In this document: positions 1-6,800 of the stretch, piece by piece
Layout of the letters: each line of letters starts with the position of its first letter
Numbering within the stretch: the stretch's first letter is position 1
DNA from: Rhodobacteraceae bacterium UBA6273
GTDB taxonomy: Bacteria > Pseudomonadota > Alphaproteobacteria > Rhodobacterales > Rhodobacteraceae
Length of the DNA: 7,928 nt
Reading direction: 5' to 3'
Assembly (NCBI GenBank): GCA_002440625.1
Contig: DJUV01000216.1
Coordinates: 1-7,928 of the forward strand
The notes under the pieces: generated by a model
Seen by the model: the letters and a program-made list of their open reading frames with translations, nothing else
Told to the model about the DNA's origin: nothing
Databases searched by the model: none
Program-made: the position numbers and the translations under genes

Positions 1-1281
1 GCCCTTGCAGACGCCGTTGCAGCCACAGATTTCCGCCTCAGGCGGCAAGGCTGCAACGGCCGCCATAGGGTCCGCCTTGGACCCTCCGGCGAAGGCGGGG
101 CCGAAGATCAGCGTGTCGCGCATCGCGGCCACGTCGGCTCCGTCCTTGATGAGGCCGAAGAACCATGACCCGTCGGCGGTGTCGCCGTACAGGACGGCGC
201 CGATCAGCCTGTCGCCCTCAAGGATCAGGCGCTTGTAAATGCCGCGCCCCGGATCGCGGAAGACGATATCCTCGCGCCCCGGTCCTTCGGCGAAGTCGCC
301 GGCGCTGAAGAGGTCGACACCGGTGACCTTGAGCTTGGTCGCGGTCTGGACCGGCTGGAAGATGGCCTCTTCGTCGGCAAGCGTCCTGGCGAGGATCTTC
401 GCCTGGTCGTAGAGCGGCGCGACAAGGCCAAAGAGCTGCTTGTTGTGTTCAACGCATTCGCCGATGGCGAAGACCGAGGGGTCGGAGGTGCGAAGCTGGT
501 CATCGACGACGATGCCGCGCGCGACCTCAAGATGCGCGTCGGTGGCAAGCCGCGTTTCGGGCCGGATGCCGACGGCCATGCAGACGAGATCGGCGGGGTA
601 GATGGTGCCATCCTCCAGAAGCACCGCCTCGACCCGGTCATGGCCGAGGATCGCCTTGGTGGCACCCCTGCAATGGACGGTGATGCCCTTCTTTTCGAGG
701 TCCTTCTGGAGAAGGTAGCCGGCGGCGGGATCAAGTTGCCGCTCCATCAGGTGGCCCATCAGGTGAATGACCGTCACCTTGGCCCCGCGCAGGGCCATCC
801 CCGCCGCCGCCTCAAGCCCCAGAAGCCCACCGCCGATGACGACGGCATTGGCGCCGGGCTTAGCCGCCGCGATCATGGCATTCGTATCCTCAAGATCGCG
901 GTAGCTGACGACGCCGGGAAGATCCTTGCCTGCGACCGGAATGATGAAGGGGGCCGAGCCGGTGGCGATGACCAGCCGGTCATAGGGCGTCTCGCCCTTG
1001 GCCGTGACCACCACCTTGCGTGCGCGGTCGATCTTCGTGACATGCTCGCCGAAGCGGCAGGCGATGCCGTTGGCGGCATACCAGTCAGCATCATGGGTTA
1101 CGATCTCGCCAAAGGTCTTTTCGCCCGACAGGACCGGCGACAGCATGATGCGGTTGTAGTTGCCGCGCGGCTCGCCGTTGAAAAGGGTGATGTCATACCG
1201 GCCGGGGGCGGTTTCCAAAAGATGCTCCAGCATCCGGCCCGAGGCCATGCCGGCCCCGATGATGACGAGGCGTTCAGCCAT
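1..1281 (-). CDS. nirB: Assimilatory nitrite reductase [NAD(P)H] large subunit NirB, N-terminal part (3' end outside window)
   Basis: NirB reduces nitrite to ammonium in the cytoplasm with NAD(P)H, using FAD, a [2Fe-2S] centre, a [4Fe-4S] cluster and siroheme. An open frame of 427 codons is visible and is cut by the left edge; the family is usually about 800-850 residues. Residues 5-15 hold the FAD-binding loop (VIIGAGMASGR), with Ser at the third-glycine place followed by Gly. Residues 104-109 (VIATGS) and 148-157 (VIGGGLLGLE) are the second nucleotide-binding region, and 270-290 (VFAIGECVEH, then FGLVAP) the second FAD motif. The window ends inside the BFD-like [2Fe-2S] domain, with C419, C421 and C425 in CGCNGVC. 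The siroheme domains are not seen, so a NasC-like reductase subunit remains possible. The ATG at 1281 shares one base with the stop of the ATPase gene (TGATG). A strong AAGGAGG lies 7 nt upstream at 1289-1295, inside that gene, indicating translational coupling. Confidence 0.93.
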   Translation of the reverse strand, partial: MAERLVIIGAGMASGRMLEHLLETAPGRYDITLFNGEPRGNYNRIMLSPVLSGEKTFGEIVTHDADWYAANGIACRFGEHVTKIDRARKVVVTAKGETPYDRLVIATGSAPFIIPVAGKDLPGVVSYRDLEDTNAMIAAAKPGANAVVIGGGLLGLEAAAGMALRGAKVTVIHLMGHLMERQLDPAAGYLLQKDLEKKGITVHCRGATKAILGHDRVEAVLLEDGTIYPADLVCMAVGIRPETRLATDAHLEVARGIVVDDQLRTSDPSVFAIGECVEHNKQLFGLVAPLYDQAKILARTLADEEAIFQPVQTATKLKVTGVDLFSAGDFAEGPGREDIVFRDPGRGIYKRLILEGDRLIGAVLYGDTADGSWFFGLIKDGADVAAMRDTLIFGPAFAGGSKADPMAAVAALPPEAEICGCNGVCKG

Positions 1282-2927
1282 CACGCGGCCTCCTTCTTCA
1301 TTGCGCCGTGTTCGTATTCCTCAAGGAAATCCATGACTTCCTGCCGGTAGTGGTAATAGTCGGGGTGGTCGAGCAGCGCCTTCCTCGTGCGCGGGCGCGG
1401 CAGTTTGACCTCAGTGATCTTGCCGATGGTGGCGCGGGGGCCGTTGGTCATCATCACCACGCGGTCGGCCAGAAGGATCGCCTCGTCCACGTCGTGGGTG
1501 ACGCAGATCGCGGTGACCCTGGTGCGGGACCAGACCTCCATCAGCACTTCCTGAAGTTCCCACCGGGTCAGGCTGTCGAGCATGCCGAAGGGTTCGTCGA
1601 GCAACAGGAGCTTTGGGCTGAGCGCGAAGGCGCGGGCGATGCCGACGCGCTGGCGCATGCCGTTCGACATATCGGCGGCGGGGCGGTCCATGTGATCGGC
1701 AAGGCCGACGCGTTCAAGGTAGTATTCGACGACCTCCTGCCGCTCGCCCTGCGTGGCCTTCGGATAGACCTTGTCCACACCGATGGCGACGTTCTCCTTT
1801 GCGGAAAGCCAGGGGAAGAGGTTCGGCGACTGGAAGACCACGGCGCGCTCGGGGTCGGCGCCTTCGACATGGTAGCCGTCGAGCTTGATCGCGCCCTTCG
1901 AGATCGGGTTCAGCCCGGCGGTCATGCTGAGAACGGTGGACTTGCCGCAGCCGGAATGGCCGATGAGCGAGATGAATTCTCCCTTGTGGAGCGTCAGGTT
2001 CACATCCTCCACGACCGTCAGCGGGCCTCTCGGCGTCGGGTAGACCTTGTGCAGTTGCGAGAACTGCAGATAGCGCGCGTCGATCGGGCTGGCCGAGGCC
2101 TTGGCATTGGCGCGGGGCAGGGCGTGGCGCGGGGTGACATCGGGCATCGTCCGCGTCTCGGCGGCCTTCGCCGCCATGCCCACGTCCATGAGGTAGGCGG
2201 TGATGGCAGCGCGGAGGTGCTTGTAGCGGGCATTCTCGCCCATCGCATGGCGCTCGCGCGGGCGGGGCAGATCGACGGTGAAGACCTCGCCGAGCGTGCC
2301 GTCGGGGTTGAGGCAGGCGATGCGGTCGGCCAGCACCAGCGCCTCGTCCACGTCATTGGTGATGAGGACGACGGTGCGACGGTCGGCCTCCCAGATCGCC
2401 TCGATCTCGGCCGCGACATTGGCGCGGGTCAGCGCGTCGAGTGCCGAGAGGGGTTCGTCCATCAGCATCACCTCGGGCGCCATGGCGAGCGCGCGGGCCA
2501 CGGCGACGCGCTGGCGCATGCCGCCCGACAGTTCGGCGGGCCGGCGGTCGGCGGCGTGGGTGAGGCCGACCATGCCGATGTACTTCGTGACCAGCGCCGC
2601 GCGGTCGGCCTTCTGCGTCTTCGGGTTCACCGCGTCCACCGCAAGCGCGATGTTCCCCGCCACGGTCAGCCAGGGCATCAGCGCATAGGACTGGAAGACC
2701 AGCCCGCGCTCCGGCCCCGGTCCCGTGACCGGCTTGCCACGGAAGAGAACCTCGCCCTTGTCGGGCTTTGTCAGCCCCGCCATCAGGTTGATGAGCGTGG
2801 TCTTGCCCGAGCCGGAGAAGCCGAGGATGGCGAGGAATTCGCCTTCCTGCACCGAAAGGTCGAGATGGCGCAGCACCGGGCGGTCGCCGTAACCTTTGGA
2901 AACATTGCGGAATTCAAGGATGCTCAT
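1281..2927 (-). CDS. nrtC: Nitrate/nitrite ABC transporter ATPase, fused NrtC/NrtD-type tandem ABC protein
   Basis: This 548-residue protein carries two complete ABC domains joined by a linker, so one polypeptide can supply both ATPase halves of the importer at the inner membrane. Domain 1 is about residues 1-245: Walker A GFSGSGKTT 36-44, Q-loop near 79, signature LSGGM 133-137, Walker B D157/E158. Domain 2 is about 286-548: Walker A GHSGCGKST 323-331, signature MSNGM 420-424, Walker B D444/E445, H-loop H478. The linker (about 250-285) is rich in Ala, Arg and Pro. Domain 1 has Asn191 where the H-loop His is expected (ITNDVDEA), and domain 2 has SNGM for SGGM. Both domains resemble the NrtC/NrtD nitrate family (VTHDVDEA, PRPR motifs). 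An upstream ATG at 2972 would add 15 residues overlapping the end of nrtB; the ATG at 2927 is preferred because the ABC fold starts there and it lies 4 nt after the nrtB stop. Cyanobacteria encode NrtC and NrtD separately. Confidence 0.95.
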   Translation of the reverse strand: MSILEFRNVSKGYGDRPVLRHLDLSVQEGEFLAILGFSGSGKTTLINLMAGLTKPDKGEVLFRGKPVTGPGPERGLVFQSYALMPWLTVAGNIALAVDAVNPKTQKADRAALVTKYIGMVGLTHAADRRPAELSGGMRQRVAVARALAMAPEVMLMDEPLSALDALTRANVAAEIEAIWEADRRTVVLITNDVDEALVLADRIACLNPDGTLGEVFTVDLPRPRERHAMGENARYKHLRAAITAYLMDVGMAAKAAETRTMPDVTPRHALPRANAKASASPIDARYLQFSQLHKVYPTPRGPLTVVEDVNLTLHKGEFISLIGHSGCGKSTVLSMTAGLNPISKGAIKLDGYHVEGADPERAVVFQSPNLFPWLSAKENVAIGVDKVYPKATQGERQEVVEYYLERVGLADHMDRPAADMSNGMRQRVGIARAFALSPKLLLLDEPFGMLDSLTRWELQEVLMEVWSRTRVTAICVTHDVDEAILLADRVVMMTNGPRATIGKITEVKLPRPRTRKALLDHPDYYHYRQEVMDFLEEYEHGAMKKEAA

Positions 2928-2931
2928 GGCG

Positions 2932-4020
2932 TCACCGGTTGTTGGTGTAGGTGAAGGCGGATTGCAGCGCATACATCACCCGGTCGAGAAGGAAGCCGAT
3001 GAGGCCGATGGTCAGCACCGCGACCATGATCCGGGCGAGCGACTGGGAGGAGCCGTTCTGGAACTCATCCCAGACGAACTTCCCAAGGCCGGGGTTCTGG
3101 GCCAGCATCTCTGCCGCGATCAGCACCATCCAGCCGACGCCGAGCGACAGGCGAAGGCCGGTGAAGATCAGTGGCAGCGCCGAGGGCAGCACCAGCTTGG
3201 TGATCTTCTTCCAGGGGCTGAGCTTCAAGACCTTGCCGACATTGACGAGGTCCTTGTCGATGGAGGCAACACCAAGTGCTGTGTTGATGAGCGTCGGCCA
3301 GAGCGAGCAGAGCGTGACGGTGATGGCCGAGATCAGGAAGCTTTTCGACATGGCACCTTCGCCGCCGACATAGACCGCCGAGACGACCATGGTGACGATG
3401 GGCAGCCAGGCGAGTGGCGAGACCGGCTTGAAGACCTGCACCAAGGGGTTGATCGCCGCATTCGCCGTGGGTGACAGACCGGAGACGATGCCAAGCGGCA
3501 CGGCAACGGCGGTGGCGATGAGGAAGCCGAAGAAGACCGTGCGGATCGAGGTCCAGATTTGCTCATAGTAGGTGGGCTTGCCGGTATAGGCGCGGCTCTT
3601 GACCTTGTCGGATTTGCCTTCCGCGATCAGGGCGGCGTTCTTTTCGGCCTGTTTGGCGTAGAAATCGACCTCCTTCGCTGTCTCGGCGCCCGCGTCTGCG
3701 TGAAGGACCAGCGCCTGTTCCCAGACCGCCTTGGGGCCGGGTATGGCGCCGAGCGAGGTCTGCACCATGGGCGCAAGCGCGGACCAGAGGAGGAGGAACC
3801 CGGCGATGGCGGCAAGTGGCACACCGAGCAGGCGCCAGATGTCCTTCAACTGCGCCTTCGGGTTGTCGCCCACGGCAAGGCGCAGGACCGGCGGCATGAA
3901 GGGCAGGCCGAGGGCCTTGAACCAGCCTTCCAGCCTGCCGATCCGGGCAAGTCGCCGGGCGCGGCGGTCTTCGGCGGCCTTCGGATCGGCAGCCAGCGAA
4001 CGGTGATCTATGGCGGTCAT
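2932..4020 (-). CDS. nrtB: Nitrate/nitrite ABC transporter permease NrtB
   Basis: This is the inner-membrane permease (binding-protein-dependent transport family) that forms the nitrate/nitrite path. It has 362 residues. A basic, hydrophilic N-terminus (1-60) precedes a first membrane segment at about 63-84. A long polar stretch follows (about 90-152), then hydrophobic segments at about 159-181, 194-218, 227-246, 288-304 and 328-348. The cytoplasmic EAA-type loop that docks on the ATPase is at about 249-283 (GVASIDKDLVNVGK, then LVLPSALP). Cyanobacterial NrtB is about 275-280 residues; the extra length here is the N-terminus plus the first extracytoplasmic loop. The start at 4020 is supported by AAAGGA at 4029-4034, 8 nt upstream of the ATG. 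The gene begins 28 nt after nrtA and ends 4 nt before the ATPase gene. The substrate (nitrate, nitrite or both) is inferred from NrtA and nirB. Confidence 0.95.
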   Translation of the reverse strand: MTAIDHRSLAADPKAAEDRRARRLARIGRLEGWFKALGLPFMPPVLRLAVGDNPKAQLKDIWRLLGVPLAAIAGFLLLWSALAPMVQTSLGAIPGPKAVWEQALVLHADAGAETAKEVDFYAKQAEKNAALIAEGKSDKVKSRAYTGKPTYYEQIWTSIRTVFFGFLIATAVAVPLGIVSGLSPTANAAINPLVQVFKPVSPLAWLPIVTMVVSAVYVGGEGAMSKSFLISAITVTLCSLWPTLINTALGVASIDKDLVNVGKVLKLSPWKKITKLVLPSALPLIFTGLRLSLGVGWMVLIAAEMLAQNPGLGKFVWDEFQNGSSQSLARIMVAVLTIGLIGFLLDRVMYALQSAFTYTNNR

Positions 4021-4048
4021 CGTGTCGGTCCTTTCAGGGCCTCAAGGC

Positions 4049-5410
4049 TCAGTTGATGACGGCGCCATTGGCGACCGACTGGCCGGACTTGAGGCCGATG
4101 CTGAGGCTGTCGATGTAGGCGTTGGGCTTGGTGCCATCGTAACCCACACCGTCGATCACATCGGCGGCGGGGGTGGCCGCCCGGTAGCCGTCCGCGTCGA
4201 AGTCGAACATGTCCGCGCTGGCGTTGCCGTCGGCGATCACCGCCTCGGCGGCAGCCTTGTAAAGGTCTGGGCGGTAGACCTCTTTCGCGGTCGCGTCATA
4301 CCAGGCGTCGGGCTGGTCCTCGGCGATCTGGCCCCAGCGGCGCATCTGGGTCAGGTACCAGACCGCGTCGGAATAGTAGGGGAAGGTCGCGTTGTAGCGG
4401 AAGAAGACGTTGAAATCCGGCACGTCGCGCTTGTCGCCCTTCTCGTATTCGAAGGTGCCGGTCATCGAATTGGCGATGACCGCCGCATCGGCGCCGACAT
4501 ATTCGGGGCGCGACAGAATCTCGACCGCCTCGGCGCGGTTGGCATTGTCGTTCTCATCGAGCCAGATCGCGGCGCGGATCAGCGCCTTGGTCAGGGCGAA
4601 GACGGTGTTGGGGTTCTCCTCGGCGAAGGCTTCGGTCAGGCCGAAGACCTTTTCGGGATTGTTCTTCCAGATCTCGTAATCGGTCACGACCGGAACGCCG
4701 ATGCCCTTGAGAACCGCCTGCTGGTTCCATGGCTCGCCCACCGCATAGCCGTCGATGGTGCCGGCTTCGAGCGTGGCGGGCATCTGCGGCGGTGGCGTGA
4801 CCGAAAGGTAGGCCTCGGCGCCGATCTGGCCGGAGACGTCGTCAGGGCTGTAGAAGCCGGGGTTGATGCCGCCCGCCGCCAGCCAGTAGCGGAGTTCGTA
4901 ATTGTGGGTCGACACCGGGAAGACCATGCCCATGTTGAAGGGCCTTCCTTCCGCCTTGTACTCCTCGATCACCGGCTTCAGCGCCGCGGCCGAGATCGGA
5001 TGCTGCGGCTTCCCGTCCGCATCCGTCGCGATGTTTTCCTTCATCAGGCTCCAGACGTCGTTCGACACGGTGATGCCGTTGCCGTTCAGGTCCATCGAGA
5101 AGGGCGTGATGATCTTTGCCTCGGTGCCATAACCGATACTCGCGGCGATGGGCTGCCCGGCAAGCATATGGGCGCCGTCCAGCTCACCCGCGATCACGCG
5201 ATCCAGAAGCACCTTCCAGTTCGCCTGCGCCTCAAGCGTCACGTAAAGCCCTTCATCCTCGAAGAAGCCCTTTTCCTTGGCGATGGCGAGGGGGGCCATG
5301 TCGGTGAGCTTGATGAAGCCGAGCGTGAGTTCGTCTTTCTCGATGCCGGGGGTTTCGGCGAAGGCGGGCTGGGCGAGGATTGTGGTGAGCAGGAGCGCTT
5401 TGCGGATCAT
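4049..5410 (-). CDS. nrtA: Periplasmic nitrate/nitrite-binding protein NrtA
   Basis: NrtA captures nitrate or nitrite in the periplasm and delivers it to NrtB. The 453-residue product begins with a Sec signal peptide: charged IRK, hydrophobic core, and AFA at 16-18 followed by E19. There is no lipobox cysteine, so it should be soluble, unlike the lipid-anchored cyanobacterial NrtA. The mature part fits the NMT1/NrtA-SsuA fold: [19 protein letters not shown] (30-48), W65 in [17 protein letters not shown] (75-83), [13 protein letters not shown] (164-176), [23 protein letters not shown] (207-229) and NPEKVFGLT (251-259). W65, H169 and K254 sit in segments that I expect to form the nitrate site by analogy with cyanobacterial NrtA; this is from memory, not alignment. 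AGGAA at 5418-5422, 7 nt upstream, supports the start at 5410. It is the first gene after the regulated leader, and its family motifs recur in the neighbouring NasS. Confidence 0.96.
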   Translation of the reverse strand: MIRKALLLTTILAQPAFAETPGIEKDELTLGFIKLTDMAPLAIAKEKGFFEDEGLYVTLEAQANWKVLLDRVIAGELDGAHMLAGQPIAASIGYGTEAKIITPFSMDLNGNGITVSNDVWSLMKENIATDADGKPQHPISAAALKPVIEEYKAEGRPFNMGMVFPVSTHNYELRYWLAAGGINPGFYSPDDVSGQIGAEAYLSVTPPPQMPATLEAGTIDGYAVGEPWNQQAVLKGIGVPVVTDYEIWKNNPEKVFGLTEAFAEENPNTVFALTKALIRAAIWLDENDNANRAEAVEILSRPEYVGADAAVIANSMTGTFEYEKGDKRDVPDFNVFFRYNATFPYYSDAVWYLTQMRRWGQIAEDQPDAWYDATAKEVYRPDLYKAAAEAVIADGNASADMFDFDADGYRAATPAADVIDGVGYDGTKPNAYIDSLSIGLKSGQSVANGAVIN

Positions 5411-5449
5411 GGTCGGGTTCCTGAGTGAAGGGATGGGGGCAATCGAACG

Positions 5450-5473
5450 AAAATGGGCCGCGTGACACGCGCC
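5450..5473 (-). terminator. Candidate leader (attenuator) terminator before nrtA
   Basis: On the minus strand a GC-rich hairpin reads GGCGCGU-GUC-ACGCGGCC: seven base pairs, one bulged G, three-base loop, at 5456-5473. It is followed by CA and then UUUU (5453-5450). That is a short but recognisable intrinsic-terminator shape. It ends about 40 nt before the nrtA start and downstream of the ANTAR-type hairpins, where an antitermination-controlled terminator would be expected. The U-run is short, and another stem (GCCGC with GCGGC) overlaps its 5' side, so the true terminator may be a larger or alternative fold. Confidence 0.45.
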
Positions 5474-5492
5474 GCGAGGGGATGCGGCGGGG

Positions 5493-5576
5493 TCAGGCGG
5501 CCTTGCCTGTCGTCCCGGACTGTCGGGAGGAAACGGAACGCCATTGTCCCGTCTTGAGAATGAGGTTCTGCGTCAT
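5493..5576 (-). CDS. Possible 27-residue leader peptide overlapping the ANTAR-type hairpins
   Basis: An ATG at 5576 opens a 27-codon frame ending in TGA at 5495-5493. The product starts [17 protein letters not shown] lies 5 nt upstream of the ATG, a usable ribosome binding site. The frame covers all of the first and second hexaloop hairpins and ends inside the third. I do not recognise the peptide. If translated, ribosome movement would melt the hairpins and add a layer of control. If transcription starts near 5556, as the weak promoter candidate suggests, the ATG would not be in the mRNA. The frame may be open by chance. Confidence 0.2.
   Translation of the reverse strand: MTQNLILKTGQWRSVSSRQSGTTGKAA
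5494..5509 (-). promoter_or_regulatory. Third hexaloop hairpin in nrtA leader
   Basis: The minus strand forms CAGGC-AAGGCC-GCCUG, a 5-bp stem with a six-base loop. The loop has A at position 1 and G at position 4, as in the two hairpins just upstream. Flanking CGGG (5514-5517, part of the 3' arm of the previous hairpin) and CCCG (5488-5491) could extend it into a longer stem that would compete with that hairpin. It may be an extra NasT-binding stem, part of a switch, or a chance GC-rich hairpin. Confidence 0.4.
5513..5552 (-). promoter_or_regulatory. Dual-hexaloop ANTAR (NasT) target RNA in nrtA leader
   Basis: On the minus strand two stem-loops lie side by side. P1 (5552-5533) is ACGGGAC-AAUGGC-GUUCCGU: seven pairs including one G-U, extendable by a G-U and an A-U. 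P2 (5528-5513) is UCCCG-ACAGUC-CGGGA, five pairs. The linker is only UUCC. Both loops have six bases with A at position 1 and G at position 4, the known recognition rule of RNA bound by ANTAR-domain antiterminators. The ANTAR protein NasT is encoded just upstream in the same operon, and the element lies about 100 nt before the nrtA start. The inferred role is NasT binding that prevents termination in the leader when nitrate or nitrite frees NasT from NasS. The structure was read by eye; no covariance model was run. Confidence 0.8.
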
Positions 5577-5591
5577 CTCGGCCTTGGTCAA
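5563..5591 (-). promoter_or_regulatory. Weak sigma70-like promoter candidate for nrtA leader
   Basis: The minus strand has TTGACC (5591-5586, five of six to TTGACA), then a 17-bp spacer, then GAACCT (5568-5563), a poor -10. A start about 7 nt further on would fall near 5556, so the transcript would begin just before P1 of the hexaloop element. That placement is the main reason to list it. Read-through from nasTS is the alternative source of the leader RNA. Confidence 0.22.
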
Positions 5592-5607
5592 CGATTCATG
5601 GGCGTGG

Positions 5608-5655
5608 ATGCTGCGCGGCAGCTTCGATTGTCGCTGCGATGCAGCATTCTGCCGC
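5608..5655. repeat. Nested and tandem inverted repeats upstream of nrtA leader
   Basis: Two copies of the dyad GCTGC-NNN-GCAGC lie at 5610-5622 (spacer GCG) and 5633-5645 (spacer GAT), with centres 23 bp apart, about two helical turns. The same stretch also holds longer arm pairs: ATGCTGC (5608-5614) with GCAGCAT (5641-5647), and GCGGCAG (5615-5621) with CTGCCGC (5649-5655). It sits just after the nasS stop. It could be a tandem operator for a dimeric regulator or a set of RNA hairpins ending the nasTS message. It does not match the NtrC pattern I know, and no clear U-run follows. Confidence 0.4.
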
Positions 5656-5663
5656 TTTTTTGG

Positions 5664-6800
5664 TCAGGCGAGGGGGAAGGGGTCGAAAATCGCGCCGTCG
5701 AAGAAACGGTTCCGCGCCAGAATCAACTGGCCGTGGACGGCGGGCAGGGTCTCGTCATGAAGCAGCGCACCCTCGACCTTGTCCGAGGCGCGCGGCAGCG
5801 GAGCGCCGATCGGCGCGAGGTGCTGGCGGAAAAGATCGCTGCGGAAAACCGCCCTCGCGCTGGTCATCGCCTCGGCCCGGTCAAGGCCGAAGCGACTGGC
5901 GAGCCGCGCCCCGATCCAGGCGGCCTGACTGCGCCACGGGAAATTCGCAAGACCGTCATGGAAGCTCTGGAACTGCGGCACCTCGGCCTCCGGCCCCAAT
6001 GGCGTGACCAGAAGCCGGTGCGACAGGGCGCGGTCGATGAGGTCGGGCGGCAGGTCGAGGTAAGCGGCGCGCGAAAGGACCTCGGCCAGTGTCGTGCGGT
6101 TGGCGGCGTTACCGGCCCAGCGGCCAGCCCGCCAAAGGGCGCGGAGCAGACGTCCGGCCAGTTCCGGCTCGGTCTCGGCCCAGCCCGCGCGGGTGGCCAG
6201 CACCTTTTCCGGCGCCTGCGACCAGATGGCCGATCCGGGCAGCACCAGCCGCGCGCCCGCCGTATCGACCGCATGGCTGCCCCAGGGCTCGCCCACGCAA
6301 AAGCCGTCGATCTCGCCCATCCGCATCGCCTCGGCCATGCGGGGCGGCGGGATGGTTCGCACCTCGACCGCAGCGCCGCCGGCGCGTTCGGTCCAGTAGG
6401 TCAGAAGCTCTGCCTGCATCGAGAAGGGGAAGGGGACGCCGACCCGAAGCTTGCGGCCAAGCCCCCGCAGCGCCGCGCCGGTCGCCACGGGATCGCCGAA
6501 GCCAATGTCGGGAAGGTCGGCGGAAAGACCGATGACCTGCCCGTTCAGGCTGAGGACCATCGGCGTCTCAAGGAGTTCGGTGCCGCCGCCAAGGCCGAGC
6601 GCGCGCGCCACCGGCACCACCGACAGCATCTGCGCCGCCGCGACATGACCGATGTCCAGCATGTCGCGCAGCATCGACCAGCTGGCTGCGCGAAGAAGCG
6701 AAAGATGCAGCCCCTCTTCCTCGGCAAAGCCGAACTCCGCCGCGACGATCAGTGGGGCCGCATCGACAAGCGGCATGTAGCCAAGCGCGATTTCCCTCAT
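5664..6800 (-). CDS. nasS: Nitrate/nitrite sensor NasS (cytoplasmic NrtA homologue)
   Basis: NasS binds nitrate or nitrite in the cytoplasm. In known NasST systems it sequesters NasT when the ligand is absent and releases it when the ligand binds. The 378-residue product has no signal peptide and opens directly into the binding fold (IALGYMPLVDAAPLIVA, 4-20), which distinguishes it from NrtA. Segments shared with NrtA are W41 (AASWSMLRD), the PPPRM motif at 151-155 followed by GEIDGFCVGEPW (162-173), and APEKV with K199. At the position of NrtA H169 it has Q128 (PFSMQAELLTYW). Its ATG overlaps the nasT stop by 4 nt (ATGA), and GGAG at 6809-6812 inside nasT is 8 nt upstream, so sensor and regulator are probably made in step. 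It ends 253 bp before nrtA. The NasS call rests on the lack of a signal peptide, the homology and the nasT neighbour. Confidence 0.93.
   Translation of the reverse strand: MREIALGYMPLVDAAPLIVAAEFGFAEEEGLHLSLLRAASWSMLRDMLDIGHVAAAQMLSVVPVARALGLGGGTELLETPMVLSLNGQVIGLSADLPDIGFGDPVATGAALRGLGRKLRVGVPFPFSMQAELLTYWTERAGGAAVEVRTIPPPRMAEAMRMGEIDGFCVGEPWGSHAVDTAGARLVLPGSAIWSQAPEKVLATRAGWAETEPELAGRLLRALWRAGRWAGNAANRTTLAEVLSRAAYLDLPPDLIDRALSHRLLVTPLGPEAEVPQFQSFHDGLANFPWRSQAAWIGARLASRFGLDRAEAMTSARAVFRSDLFRQHLAPIGAPLPRASDKVEGALLHDETLPAVHGQLILARNRFFDGAIFDPFPLA

Noticed and set aside
2345..2375. Asn for His in the first ABC domain as a sign of a decaying gene or sequencing error
   Set aside because: The codon is AAT in an intact frame, and all other domain 1 motifs are sound. 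A conserved family trait is more likely than decay.
1308..2954. Long plus-strand open frame (548 codons) opposite the ATPase gene
   Set aside because: It is antisense to a gene with complete ABC motifs. Its product is rich in His, Gly, Ala, Arg and Asp with no recognisable domain, typical of shadow frames in GC-rich DNA.
2928..2972. Upstream ATG at 2972 as the start of the ATPase gene
   Set aside because: The extra 15 residues overlap the nrtB end, have no domain match, and the ABC fold begins at the ATG at 2927.
4010..5428. Plus-strand open frame (472 codons) opposite nrtA
   Set aside because: Antisense shadow of a clear binding-protein gene with a signal peptide. The composition is unnatural and no motif was seen.
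5640..5655. Possible sigma54 (-24/-12) promoter, GGCAGAATGCTGC on the minus strand
   Set aside because: The GG and GC elements are 9 nt apart, not the required 10, and the flanking bases match the consensus poorly.
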